A DNA stretch of 64,000 nt from assembly GCF_026212465.1 (NCBI RefSeq), contig NC_080059.1:7935311-7999310 (forward strand), written 5' to 3'. Shown here piece after piece: positions 1 to 11,600 of this stretch. The DNA comes from Amaranthus tricolor (lineage: Eukaryota; Streptophyta; Magnoliopsida; Caryophyllales; Amaranthaceae). How positions within the stretch are numbered: the first letter of the stretch is position 1; every line of letters starts with the position of its first letter. The translations under genes and the position numbers were made by a program. The notes beneath the pieces are model-generated. The model did not search any database. It was not told the DNA's origin and saw only the letters and a list, made by a program, of their open reading frames with translations.

Positions 1-1415
1 CCAACCTATTTTATTTGACAGACCTAGCTAAGACTGTTTTCGCCATCTTATAATTATTTTATTCGGGGGTAGAATAGGAATCCCTATAGCCTATTTGTAA
101 CATTTATTTTTACCAAACATAAAAAATAGCTTAAATTATTTTTAAAACTAAATACTTTTATGAAAGCTATAAGCTATCTACAAAAGCTAATTAGCAGACA
201 TTCTCAAAAAAATTATTTTGTAGGATAAACATCAAGGTATATAGAGTCATCTCCAAAAGAATTGCATAAAAAGCTCGCACTGTTTGCTCATAATATAAAA
301 TTGAAAAAAAAAATGTAAAAACCCTGAGAACACGTCTACATAAACCATCAAGAACGTGTCAAGATCAACTATGAGCCGAAACTTTACAAAATGTTAGTTT
401 TCAGTTATCTATCTATTGGTATGATTGGGTTTAAATTTATTCAAGATTGCATAGGGTTCAAACTTTAAGAGTCCAAAAATAAGAAAGAAAGGGGGACGAG
501 AAATAATATCATCGTTGGACAAACTCAAGCACCAGTAGTGCAAAATTTTCAGCACCGTATGGCAATAATCTCATTTTTTTTGTTTGATTACATTCAAATG
601 CATTGGTGTTGTGCAACATATATCAATGAGCCCGAAAAAATAAAGATTGGAAGGTTGATATATGCTCTAAGAGATATATTATATAAGTATGAAATATCTA
701 TAACTTTAAAAATTCAAAACTTTTTAATTAAAAATTAAAATTTAAAAATGAAAAAATAATTATATATATGATAAATTTTAAAATTTATTTTGTTAATTAA
801 GTACGAGTTATTAATCTTAAACTTAAGCCTCAACCGTCCTCTTCAAGACTCAAGTAATAAGACTTTTTCAAGCAATCGGATATATTTATAATTATTGTCC
901 TGTCATTCAGAGCTTACTAAACTTTGAATTTCTATGTATAACTTTTAATTTCAAAAGAACATATATTATTATATTAGAAAGAATTGAAGTAAGGTCAAAT
1001 TGGATTGATTTTCCATCTTTATAAGATGATTTTATTGGTTGAGAACAAAAATCTATAAATAAATAACACTAAACTAGAAACTTTGCTTACATCATCCACT
1101 TTCAAAACAGCAAAGGTATCACATTGTCACATAAAATTTTCCCACCAAATTCATGTAATAATGTCATTATTAACTCTTATAGTATAGAAATCACTAATTT
1201 TTTTAATCAAAAAACTAAAAATAAAAATACTTTATTTTACTACATCAACAAATTTGAAACATACATGATACTTTTAACATGCATGCATCAATTCCTGCAC
1301 TATCTTAAAGATTTGTAATTTAGAAACTAACAATTCACTTCTTAAAAATTTATTATCTAAATTTATAAACATTAAAAAATATTAAAATCGTACATCATAC
1401 AGATAGTATCATATC
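1..1415. other. AT-rich intergenic DNA, no gene seen
   Basis: Very AT-rich sequence with only short chance reading frames that have no recognisable protein character. The first 250 bases resemble a worn copy of the MITE-like family seen at 57742-58085 and 60003-60350 (runs of accaaaca and agctaaa-type words). Nothing else is supported. Confidence 0.6.
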
Positions 1416-2288
1416 TTAACTAGCTAGTTGACTCTTAATCATGGAATCATGGAAGGATGAACACAGTTGAATAGCCTCCATTCCAAGTAATTTATCCATT
1501 ATTTCCTCAAACCAACCATTTTTACCCATTTCTTGATTCAATCTCCCAACAAATCCTTCACATTTCTCCTCATCAGCATAACCCAAAAACTTTGCCACTA
1601 ATCTTGAATCATTATCCTCCCAACACTTCTTAATTACCCTATTATTGTTTCTTAACTTAATTACATTCTCCTCTAAATGATCACCAAAACCAGCCAAATC
1701 ATTTATATATTCAACCATTCCATCTAACAAAGTATTAGGAACTTTATTTCTTAAATTAATCAACAATATTTCACCCATCTTTTTCATAATTTCCTTCTTA
1801 ATCCTATACTTAAAATCCTTAAATTCCATTATATAAGAGTCTATGAAAATTATATACTTACCCTTTTGTTCAAAAGAGTTAATATAATTTGTTAAACTAT
1901 GATCACTAACAAATTGAACCTCTACCTCGATAAGCTTTTCGAGTATCCTGCTATGATCAGCAGGAAAAAGAATTTTCGCAGCAAAACTCGAGGAATTTTG
2001 CACTAAACGTATAGCTTCGTCGTTGGAGACATAAAAGAGGTTAAATTTCTGCCCTAGAGAAGTGTTTATCATGCTGTTTTTGACTGTGATCATGAACCCT
2101 TTTGAGGCCTCATGGCTCGCCCATACAGACATGGCTCCGATGGATATGAACATAAGGAGCCGGACCGATAAAGCGTAGTTCGATGAGGTGATCGTGTCAT
2201 GGCTGGATGTGGTTGTTTCTGTGGTGGTTGCATGGGTTACTGAGGTGGGAAGGAGGGGTTGTTGGAGGGTGTTTTTAGTTTCATCCAT
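1416..2288 (-). CDS. Membrane-anchored plant basic secretory protein (BSP)-like protein, HExxH absent
   Basis: Intronless frame of 290 residues. Residues 1-37 are polar and Thr/Ser rich, 38-57 form one hydrophobic helix, and the rest is predicted extracytoplasmic. The body carries words typical of the plant BSP family (Pfam PF04450, putative zinc metallopeptidases): ASKGFMITVKNS (61-72), FNLFYVSNDEA (82-92), the GMVEYINDLAGF segment (190-201) matching the family GIADYVRLKAG region, and the C-terminal W...ARFL..-like and GRLNQEM segment (223-254). The helix that should hold HExxH reads KEIMKKMGEIL (165-175), so the zinc ligands are missing. The domain order, with an N-terminal membrane anchor, recalls a divergent Arabidopsis BSP-like protein (AT2G42900, from memory). 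Inference: a non-catalytic, membrane-tethered BSP homologue. A pseudogene is unlikely because the frame is fully open. Confidence 0.72.
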   Translation of the reverse strand: MDETKNTLQQPLLPTSVTHATTTETTTSSHDTITSSNYALSVRLLMFISIGAMSVWASHEASKGFMITVKNSMINTSLGQKFNLFYVSNDEAIRLVQNSSSFAAKILFPADHSRILEKLIEVEVQFVSDHSLTNYINSFEQKGKYIIFIDSYIMEFKDFKYRIKKEIMKKMGEILLINLRNKVPNTLLDGMVEYINDLAGFGDHLEENVIKLRNNNRVIKKCWEDNDSRLVAKFLGYADEEKCEGFVGRLNQEMGKNGWFEEIMDKLLGMEAIQLCSSFHDSMIKSQLAS

Positions 2289-2337
2289 GAATAATAGAAT
2301 GTTGTGTATGGATGAAATGAATGGGTAGGTCTAGAAA

Positions 2338-2347
2338 TTTTAATATA
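2338..2347 (-). promoter_or_regulatory. Possible TATA box of the BSP-like gene
   Basis: On the minus strand the sequence reads CTATATTAAA about 50 bases before the start codon at 2288. That is a short but usable distance for a plant TATA box. The evidence is motif and position only. Confidence 0.35.
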
Positions 2348-2789
2348 GAGAGCATATATGCTATCAATATTAATTACTAAATGGGTTAGGTTTCAAATTT
2401 TCATGGTGGGTGATTATTGATTGCATTTTGGCACATGAGCCACATTCCTTAACAAACTATTTTAGTACAACTATTACATGTTATTTTCAATTGACAATGT
2501 CTATTTTAATTGCACAATGTATTTTTTCTCTTTATTCAATTGTATTTTCAACCTTTTAAATTTTGTAAATAAATTATCAATTCTATCCACTTAATTCAAG
2601 TCACTTTTCACCTTTTATATTGTATATTAAAATAATTGTTTTTAGAATTCTATGTGATTAAAGGTATGAAATATTTCACATGGTAGACAAAGTTTTTTAA
2701 ACATTCACTTTATAACATTGAGGTTTACCCAAATAAACCTGAGTAATCTTTTTTATTAAAAAACATTTCTAATTGGACCAGCCATTATA

Positions 2790-2995
2790 GATTTAAGTAT
2801 GCATTAAGAATGATGTAAGTAGATATTTACGATATTGAAAGTAAGCATTAAGGATACAGTTGTAAGCATTAAGGATACAGTAAGTAAGTATTAAGGATAA
2901 TATAAATAGACATTAAAAATACAGTAAATAGGCATCAATCTTTAATTGGTTAGGATTGAAATATGTCTCTTAAAGATATCTCAAGAGACTAGCTG
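2790..2995. repeat. Dispersed repeat, copy 1 (partner at 31930-32110)
   Basis: Short internal motifs of the form aagcattaaggatacagta repeat four to five times with drift. They are followed by a tail reading tctcttaaagatatctcaag then agactagctg. The same order of motifs and the same tail recur at 31930-32110. Ends with AGAC/GTCTC-like words suggest a MITE family, but no target-site duplication is visible. Confidence 0.5.
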
Positions 2996-2999
2996 AAAA

Positions 3000-3940
3000 A
3001 ACATTTGGGAAACGTCAAGTGTTTTTTAGTTTGAATACAATGCCCAACTGTTGAAAGTGTTTTCCTAATTTCCCAACCCATAATTGCACCAGATGCGAGG
3101 TAGTTAGCAAATCTCTTATTCATGCTCTTATCCAGTGCCCGACTGTGAAAGTATTTGGAGATCGCATCCGGCCATAAACCTGTTAAATCAGGCCCCAATT
3201 ACTAACTTTAGGTGTTTACATACTGATGTGGTTATGGGACCATGCTACTAAAGAGAAATCAATCCCTCGGTTTCCACTTTATGGGAAGCTTGGTTCATTT
3301 GGAACAAACAAGTCCTAGGTAATGAGTAAATAGATATTATGCAAGTGGCTATTGGTTTCTCAAAGCTTATCCACGATTACCAGACTTATGCAGCTAAAGT
3401 GTATAGGATCCGACTGCGTGCCCATTCAACAAAGCAGCCGCAGATGGTCTCCTTCTCCCCAAGGATGGGTCAAGGTAATTTTTGATGCGCACATTGGTGA
3501 AGGTATGGTTCGTGGTCTTGGTTTGGCTATTTGCGATGAGGAGGGTAAGCTTCTGGCTGTGGGTAGTGGGTACTAGGAGGTGTCAAACAAATAGGGAATA
3601 GGGATGTTAAAAATAGAAATGACTATAGCGGCATCAGCAACTTTTGCGGTGAAAGTGGCTGTTCCTGTGGGATTTAATTACAGATATCGTTCTAGAGGGT
3701 AATGCTATGGTGGTCATAAACTCTTATCTCTAACCAAGTCTATGGTCTTGCTCCTGTTTTTCTTTTTTATGATCGCATTACTAGTTTAAAGTCTAATTTC
3801 AATAGCTTTAGATGTAAATTGTAATCATCTTTGTCGAAGTGGGAATTGTGTTGTTCACCTACCTGCTAGATGGGATACCGGAGTAGTATCTCTAAATAAC
3901 TTTGTATGGAACTCTTTCCCCAATGTTTTCAACCCTTAAC
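3000..3940 (+). pseudogene. LINE (non-LTR retrotransposon) remnant: zf-RVT and RNase H pieces
   Basis: Two broken coding pieces lie in the order expected for the C-terminal half of a plant LINE reverse transcriptase polyprotein. Around 3080-3180 a frame reads CTRCEVVSKSLIHALIQCP, the C-x2-C...H...C pattern of the zf-RVT zinc knuckle, and is then stopped. At 3440-3576 a frame reads GWVKVIFDAHIGEG and ICDEEGKLLAVGS, the start of the plant RVT_3-type RNase H domain. Around 3820-3940 another frame gives CVVHLPARWDTG and WNSFPNVFNP, typical of the end of that domain. Several frameshifts and stops make it non-functional. No upstream endonuclease/RT core and no poly(A) tail were seen. Confidence 0.75.
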
Positions 3941-4832
3941 ATTTTAAAATGTCAGCTAAGATCGATAAAGTTTGAAGTACCTTGATGAACGATAACGAGT
4001 TTTAATGAATTTAACAACGTTTGAAAGAAACATAAAATGCAAAATTGACACTGATTTAAGGAGTTTCACCCAGTGATGACTACGTCCTCCGTGGTGCGTA
4101 GCTTCTTGTTTATACTATTTCAATGGAGTTAAACAACTCTTACAAATGAAGTATTACAATTGAATAAGAGATAAAACAAAGGTCGTGTGTTTAGGCTTAA
4201 GGGTTTATGTTTGATGTGTTTGGATGGATAAATGAGTTTCCTATTTATAAGTGAAATTACACTAATCAACATTTAATACATTAAAGCTATAAATTAATAA
4301 CTTTGAAAAGCTCTAAAAACTTGAAGAGTCAAAACAGAATCCTAGGAACATCAAAAGGTCTGCTCAACCAAAATAGAGAGCCGCTCAATCGAGCGAGGCA
4401 CAGGAGGCTACTAGAAGTATTCTGACTATCTGCTCGACCCATCCAAGAACCCGTTCGATCGAGCGCCTTGGTCAAGCGAGGTACAGGGACAACTTTACTC
4501 GACTAAACATTGTAGAGCATCTACAAACTCTTTTGCACTTCTTCATTAAATAAGTCATACTTCATTACCTTCAATTAGTGCACTTCTTCATTACCTTCAT
4601 TAAATAATTTACACATAAATGCACAAATCAATTAGTACACTCAAATCACTATTAATCTCAACAAATTTAATGAATCAATATACACATTAGGCCGATTTTT
4701 TTACTTCATTAAAATCATTCTCTTTTTCTTTGATTCAATACCAACACCGAAGAGACTTTAGAAGAACATCACAAATACAAATACAAAGTCTTACTCAGTC
4801 CTATTACACAATATCCAATCAAACTATAAGTA
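3941..4832. other. Intergenic DNA, probable degraded transposon sequence
   Basis: No coding frame. The stretch 4060-4520 is less AT-rich than its surroundings and contains repeated palindromic words such as GATCGAGCG and CTCGACC around 4380-4500. That composition is common in retrotransposon debris. The element type cannot be assigned. Confidence 0.35.
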
Positions 4833-6815
4833 TTAAAAATTACATGTAATCCACAATGGTTCAATGAATTCACCTTTCAACTCATCACAATCTAACTCAT
4901 CATCTCCATTTAAACACAATTTCTCAAAATCAACATCAATTCCTCCATTACCATGCCAAGCAGGTGTACCATTCTCATACCCATTCCATGTCAATCTTCT
5001 CAACCCACTTCCATCCACCTTAACTATAAACAAATCACCATACGGCTGAAATTGGTTCGGAAAACTCACCGGCTCCGCCGTTACTCCGCCCATATTCGTC
5101 GTGAACAACAACCATTCTCCATTCGGGCTAAAACATACATGGTTAATCCTCTCCATTGCTGCATCATTGGACCCGTCAATATGTACTCTTCTCAAGTCGG
5201 ATCCATCGGGTCGGATCATGTATATCCCAAATGTAACCGGATTGTTTGGGTCATGACGGTTGGAGGAAAACGCTATCCATTTTCCATCCGGTGACCAACT
5301 GGGCATGGTATCGGTCCATGGACCATCCGTCAACTGATGAATATGGTTATCTTCTCCGTCAACAGAATCCATCAAGTAAAGATTCTTGTAACCCGACCTA
5401 CCTGACCGGAATACCACTTGTTTTCCGTCAGGAGAACACGCCGGAAAACCATTATTCCCTGTTTCTGGTTTTGTCATGATTTTTATCTGTACATTCTCAA
5501 TCTCTTTGGTTTGAAGATTAAGACTGGAAATGGGAAAACTGACCCGAGCAACCTGGACGGATACTTGGGCTGGTTGGAAAATGGATCCTAATGATGTAAA
5601 TATGACGTGCTTGTTCTTATCGGATGTTAATGGAGCCCATGAATTGTAGAAAGCTACTCGCCCTTTGATTAATGTCCATCTTTTTGAACCGTCTGATTTC
5701 ATGATCTCCAACCCTCCGTTTCCATCAAAATCATGATTATATGCAATGAATTTACCATCAGATGAGAAGGAAGGAAATGAGCCGTTGATTCTCATCATTT
5801 TCAGAGAGTTGAATGCAGAGTTAACAGGTTCGAGATTCGGGATTAATTTGACTCCTTGTGACAATCCCCGAAAGCGGTGGTACCCGATGAACTTAGATCC
5901 GGGTGAGACAAACGGGTTATAATGGTGGAGACCCGGGTTGATTAACTCGGTGACCGGGTGAAATTCGCCTGACTCAGTATCAAAAATTTCAATATGACGG
6001 TAAATCGTACCTTTTCTCCGAGTAGCAACAGCGATTCTTTTAGTTTTACCATCTCGGATCGCAGCAGGAGTGAAGACGTGAACACCCGGTGGAGTGACTC
6101 GGTAGAATGACTCAGTAGAATTGAAATCAACTCGGTAAATACTCCACCAACCGTCATCAGATTGACGGTGGAAGTAAACGGTGTTATCAGAACCCCAAGT
6201 GGGCCACCCACCACGTTCAACCAAAACGGTGCGTTTAGATGGGTCAGAAAGAGGGAATACAACAATTTGTGTATTAAGTTCATGAAATTCACCACCCCAA
6301 GGTTTAGAACCATAAGAAGAAACTGCAAGGAAGTTTCCAGAAGGTGAAATAGCAGGACTAAAATCAGCTTCCCCAACAGGGGTTAACCGGTTAAATTCTG
6401 GTTTTTGATTTTTATCAATAATGGTGGAATAAACAGCTGACCAGCTTTTGTAAAGGGAACCAGAAGGTTGTTCATGAGCTGAAACGAATATGAGATGATT
6501 TCCATGGAGTATTGGACGGTCATGGAAGAGACTACCCGGAATAGACGGGAGCGGATCCGGTAGGTCCGGTAGGGTAGAGGAGTTGGGTCGGGTTAAGTAA
6601 ACTTGAGGAGACCCGGTTCGTTCGGAGATGAATACAAGGGTTTGGTTGTCATCAAGGAAGTGACCGTTAAAATTGATGGAAATGCCATCAGTGAGACGGT
6701 GTTCGGTTGATTTGGAAGGGTTGGAGAGAGGTAGAGAGAAGATATCGAAACCGTAGTCGGTTCGGCCGACGGTGGAGAAGATGATGGTTCCGGTGACAGT
6801 GGGTGGGGATTCCAT
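4833..6815 (-). CDS. TolB/PD40-repeat (DPP6 N-terminal-like) beta-propeller protein
   Basis: Intronless frame of 660 residues starting MESPPTVTGTIIFSTVGRTD. It contains many PD40/WD40-like blades: FSPAISPSGNFLAVSS, HYNPFVSPGSKFIGYH, FPSFSSDGKFIAYNHD, FPACSPDGKQVVFRSGRSG, MPSWSPDGKWIAFSSNRHD and HVCFSPNGEWLLFTT, each a strand pair around a S(P/S)DGK turn. Blades alternate with DIFSL, NLYLMD, IYMIRPDGS and LFIVKVDGS strands. This is the layout of the plant family annotated as DPP6 N-terminal domain-like or TolB-related (Arabidopsis AT1G21670/AT1G21680, from memory). No catalytic peptidase domain follows, so a binding or scaffold role is more likely than proteolysis. I see no signal peptide at this start. 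The first in-frame ATG downstream of a good TATA box was chosen. The substrate is unknown. Confidence 0.88.
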   Translation of the reverse strand: MESPPTVTGTIIFSTVGRTDYGFDIFSLPLSNPSKSTEHRLTDGISINFNGHFLDDNQTLVFISERTGSPQVYLTRPNSSTLPDLPDPLPSIPGSLFHDRPILHGNHLIFVSAHEQPSGSLYKSWSAVYSTIIDKNQKPEFNRLTPVGEADFSPAISPSGNFLAVSSYGSKPWGGEFHELNTQIVVFPLSDPSKRTVLVERGGWPTWGSDNTVYFHRQSDDGWWSIYRVDFNSTESFYRVTPPGVHVFTPAAIRDGKTKRIAVATRRKGTIYRHIEIFDTESGEFHPVTELINPGLHHYNPFVSPGSKFIGYHRFRGLSQGVKLIPNLEPVNSAFNSLKMMRINGSFPSFSSDGKFIAYNHDFDGNGGLEIMKSDGSKRWTLIKGRVAFYNSWAPLTSDKNKHVIFTSLGSIFQPAQVSVQVARVSFPISSLNLQTKEIENVQIKIMTKPETGNNGFPACSPDGKQVVFRSGRSGYKNLYLMDSVDGEDNHIHQLTDGPWTDTMPSWSPDGKWIAFSSNRHDPNNPVTFGIYMIRPDGSDLRRVHIDGSNDAAMERINHVCFSPNGEWLLFTTNMGGVTAEPVSFPNQFQPYGDLFIVKVDGSGLRRLTWNGYENGTPAWHGNGGIDVDFEKLCLNGDDELDCDELKGEFIEPLWITCNF

Positions 6816-6906
6816 TCGGGTCGGGCTTTGACTAATGAGATAGTGTAGTAGTAGTGTAAACTGTAATTTGTTGAATGATGGTTTGTAATGGATAATGTTT
6901 TGGGGG

Positions 6907-6915
6907 TATTTATAG
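6907..6915 (-). promoter_or_regulatory. TATA box of the PD40 protein gene
   Basis: The minus strand reads CTATAAATA, a near-consensus plant TATA box, about 92 bases upstream of the start codon at 6815. Transcription starting around 6880 would give a 5' leader of about 60 nt. Confidence 0.65.
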
Positions 6916-8682
6916 TGTACTATCGGCTTATCTTGTGATCGTGTAATTGTGAACTTTGTGATAATGATGTGATGCGTAAGAGGTGACGTTGCAATGGAAT
7001 TTCATCTCATAATGGCTTCTTAGTCATATTGGATTCTTGTTTGTTTAGTGTATGTTTTATGCGAGTAATATATAGATTAATTCTTATAAACCAAAATTTA
7101 CATTTTTATTTTTTCATTTATCCGATCGATTATATATTATTAGGATTAACACTTTGAAATTATTGTTATTAATAGAAAGTGACATTGAGTTTGTTTGACT
7201 CTTCGCATATTTATTTCTATTTCAGTTGAATAATTCTTTTGTATCGTGCATGATCATGTTGGACTGACAAGCCTTGTAAGGATTTTGAATAATTACTGTC
7301 TAAAATATTATATCTGGTGTTGGGTTGTGAAAATGAGTCTAAAATTTTTTTTTCTTTTTGATATTACCATTAATAGTGACATATTGTGAGGAAAAAAAAA
7401 TATTACTATCACTAGCAATCTCAAAAGAGACATAAAAATATTAATGACACGAAAATCAAACAAAATGCCATAAGATTCCTCGACTACTATCTCGATCCGT
7501 TTGAAATTACAAAATGGGCATTTGACACAAACTTTAAAAATTGAAAGGGTGCTTTCAAATGTAAGTATAATATTAAAAGAAAATTAAAAGCAAATTAGAA
7601 AATTACTCCCTCCTATTCTACCCATTAGTCCCATTTATTTTTTTTCCCTATTCACTTATTACTCTTAATTTGTATTTTATTCTTAGTCTATAAGTTAAAA
7701 CATAGTCATGTAAGATCTTATTTAATTCGTCTCAATACAAAGATTATTAATATTATTTTTTTATAATTTTTAATTAAGAATAAAAAATTATTAATGTTAA
7801 AATATTACCTCAACAAGTGTAAAAAATTAAATAGGACTAATGAGTTGAATAGGAGGTAGTATAACAAATCAAAAGAGATAAGCTAAATAAATACTTAGTA
7901 TAGTAATTTCAAAGGATAGAACTGAGTAGTTGGGCATACTTTTTAGTGAAAAAATTTTGTACGATTCTAATTTCTTGGTTATACTTTATCTATTACAAGA
8001 TTAAGATTTCCGAGTTTTTGACTTTAAAAGCAAGAGACCAGCCACAAACTTACATATCATACCTCTACCGCATCAATTTTTTGGAATGTGCCCTGCAAAT
8101 GCGAGGATCTAAATTTTGTCCATATCCAATTATGTCTTCTGATGTGGTCTTATTTGGGTAAAAATCTTCAAAAACATATTCATGTTCACACCTGCATATC
8201 AACACCATGTATAGAATGCCACCATAATTATTTTACTTGTTCTCCAACTGAATAAAACTCAATTTTTAACTTACGAGATCTCTTGCAACAAAATTAACTG
8301 GTTCAAAGATGGGACTGACAGATTTTATACTCAAAAATCGAGTTTGACATGAAATGAGAAACGGGTATAATCATGCCTATAAGTTTCATAAAGAGAATTG
8401 GCCTAAACGAGAAATTGTTATACCGAACTTGCTTACACTCCTTTCCTTCGAACTTCTTGGATAGAAAATCCGTACACTAAGCCAAATGGTTGTAAACATG
8501 GGTACACAAGCATGAACCGGTAAACATAGACATTTCAAGCACACGATCCTGAAGAGGGAAGATGTAATTCTCAGTGAGCCATAACTTCACATTGTTAGCA
8601 TACACAATGAGTAATAGTACATGAACACTGCTGGTGTGATTTATTCCATTGCATTTAATTGGTGTTTCTGTATGCTCCCATG
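6916..8682. other. Intergenic DNA between the PD40 gene and TRM13
   Basis: AT-rich sequence with no supported gene. It holds one intact TA-flanked MITE (7606-7859). The segment 8160-8682 lies just past the TRM13 stop codon and is likely that gene's 3' UTR and terminator region. Confidence 0.5.
7606..7859. mobile_element. TA-flanked MITE (Stowaway/mariner-like)
   Basis: About 254 bp with imperfect terminal inverted repeats. The left end reads CTCCCTCCTATTCTACCCAT and the right end is its near complement, ending ATTGAATAGGAGGTAG-like. TA dinucleotides lie directly outside both ends (7604-7605 and 7860-7861). CTCCCTCC ends with TA target duplication are the hallmark of Stowaway-type MITEs. No coding capacity. 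Confidence 0.8.
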
Positions 8683-11600
8683 TTAGCTCGTTGGTATAGA
8701 CACTGCTGGTGTTGTTGCCTTCGCAACCAGTAAGCGATTTTCAGGGGAAATGTCTGTTGGAACATATTTGACAAGTTTAGCTTCAAGTCCGCGTTCCTTA
8801 ATCCACATTAATCTACCCATGTCAATGATGTCCTTGCACATAAACCCTAATGTTGCTCTGTCCGCTGCTTTCATATTCTTTATGATACCTTCAACTCCAA
8901 GAGTATTTCTACGACACTCATCGTTATTACTATAAGAGCAGAGATTAATCATCAGAAAAAATAGAGAAAATAAAGGGAAACTTGAGGATTTAGTAGAAAA
9001 TATAGAGCTACAAAGAAGCGTAGGAGGGGGTCAAGTTAACCGATAGGGTGATTGATTCGAAGGCAAACACATTTTCCAATTTTCCGTAGTTTGGTTGGAG
9101 ATGGGCAATTTTTCCCCAAGTTTAATACTTTTCCATCAAAACCAAACAAAAAAACCAAGTTCAATTCGCTTTTCAAGCTGAAAATGTTCTCCATTAAACA
9201 AAACATTCCCAAAATATTGAACGATTGTATACACAATTTACCTTGGTAGCACTGTAGATTGCAAAGAAACATCAATAGTAAGATCTGATCCATGATCAGC
9301 ATCTACTGCCCAACTGGTAAACCATGTAATAGCATGGAAATCTTCTTTAGTGATCCCTAGCTTCTCTAAGTATCGTTTATCTGCACGTGTGAGGAAAGGC
9401 AAAGTTTTACAGTCACCACTCAGTGATTCATGGATGAAGGAGTCAAGGAGACGTATAATTTAGCTCAAAAGGTATCGAGAAACATTATAACTTACTAGTG
9501 TAGTGTTTCCATTGACAGAGGTGGTGGCAGCAGGTTGCCACTGCAATGCTTACGAGACGAGGATGAGTACTCTGCTCTGTAATACTCTTTTCACCGTAAT
9601 TCCCACCAAGACAACATCTAAGGGTCAGATCTGCACTGTGCCATACACAAGTAAACCTACTTGAGTTTAACTCTTTTTAGTCATAAATCACAGCAGTCCT
9701 ATTTCCCTTTTTATTATTTGTTTGGAAGTATAAAAAAGTAATAGGAACTTGATTAAAAAGATACATGGTCATTGATGGCAATTTTACAATAGAAAACAAA
9801 TTATGCACCTGTGGCTGGTCCACAAAGATGTTTACCGATAGCCAAGTACGGCATACCATTCAATGACTCAACAGCATTCAGATTCAAATCTTCAACTGCA
9901 TCAATGAACACCAATATGTGTCAAAAGACAATTTAAAGGCAAGATTCAACTTTCAAGCACAATTAACATGGTGAATTGGCGATCATTCTTTAACAATTAA
10001 TCATAAAGTTAAGCTGTCTCAAGTTGAAAATGCTCCATCTATGGAGATAATGGACCGGAGATCTACCTAGTTGTTACTTGAATGTCTTTGAACCACATAA
10101 GATAATTGCGGTCTTGATTAGCATGATGAGAAAGACAAAGGTAAACTTGTTAACAAGAAAAAGTTACATACACCTTTACCAGGACAACATAAAAGTTTTT
10201 GCAAATCACCCAAACTAAGAAACCGAAAATTTCCATAAATTGCACAACATTGGGCGGAAGGAATCAAATATAAGGATTCAGAAAATCTTACTGTCAATTC
10301 TTAATCGCTCCAATTCCATGTTTTCTTTCTGTCGTAAACTTCGATCAGCCTAGAAGTGTTAAATTTCTCAAGGTTAATATCATATCTGAAAATTGGCTTG
10401 GAGCACTGATATCTGATATTATTATAGTGCATTATGCATGATGAATGTCCCGACAAACTTACTTGTGCTCACCTTCAGCTTGTATGACTTGCGCTCAACC
10501 AAGAAGACCTTTCTAATCCCATATGAATCAGCTAGTATCTGTGTCAAGTAACCCCTCCCAGCTCCAAACTCAACAACAGCAGAAGTATCACATTGTTCAT
10601 CGGACACAGCTTGAGTCAAACTACTCAAGCCCCCCAAATCCTCCAAGTTACCGAGAATTGATGCCTGTTGCAGGACATGCTTCTCTTGGTATGGCAGTTT
10701 CCTACAAGCATTTGACAAAGCATTACCCTAACGGCCCGTTGATTCTTGGGAGTTGGTATTATAAATGGTGATAATGAAAATGATCTGTGATGTAAATTTT
10801 CGTGAAATGTACCAAGTCATTCATGTAATGAATCTTTGATCATAAAAAAGTTCAAAAAAATTTATCATGAATAATCCCACTTAGTGCTCATTTGTTGTGG
10901 AAAAATCCTTACTATTAATTAATTCTAAATAATCCAACTTTTGTAGTCTTTTTGTTGATAGCGCCCCTTGCCACAATTTAATCGGCTACTATTGGTTCCT
11001 ACCATCAAACAACAGTAGGGGTAGATCAACAAAAAAGCATAAGGAGGAAGAAGTGAGTATAAGGTACCTATAATAGCCGGTAAAAATGTGGCGAGGGTAC
11101 TGTCAGCAAAATTATAAAAAGGTTGGATTATATCGAATAATGAATAGTAGGGAATATTCACGGCAGGTAGACAATATGTGGGATCATTTTAGGATAAAAG
11201 CATCCAGTTTTTCATTGTAATATCAAATCAAACACTTGAACATAATACAGGTCCAAGTAACATAAAATAAATATTGCTTGCAAAATTGGAAACCCAATTT
11301 CAAAAACACTGAAATATGCAAGTAGCAAAAAGAATTCATAGAATCACACACCTGTCAATTTGTCTCTTAATCCAAAGATCACAGGCATGAGGCATCCTAT
11401 AAGAAAACCCAATATCCTTACAAATGGAACAGTGAAGTGACCTGATCTTGGAGAGTAACTCAGAAAACTGAGGAACAGTCATATTATAAACCCAATTCCT
11501 CTTATTCTCAGAAGTAAAGTCAGATTCCTGTTCAAGTGTGTCTGGTGCAGAATCATCTCTGCCTTGATTAATACCCTTCTGGTAATAAGGCTGAACAGAT

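Noticed and set aside
5942..6376. A 144-codon minus-strand frame and several plus-strand frames within the PD40 gene
   Set aside because: They are alternative-frame shadows of the 660-residue beta-propeller coding sequence.
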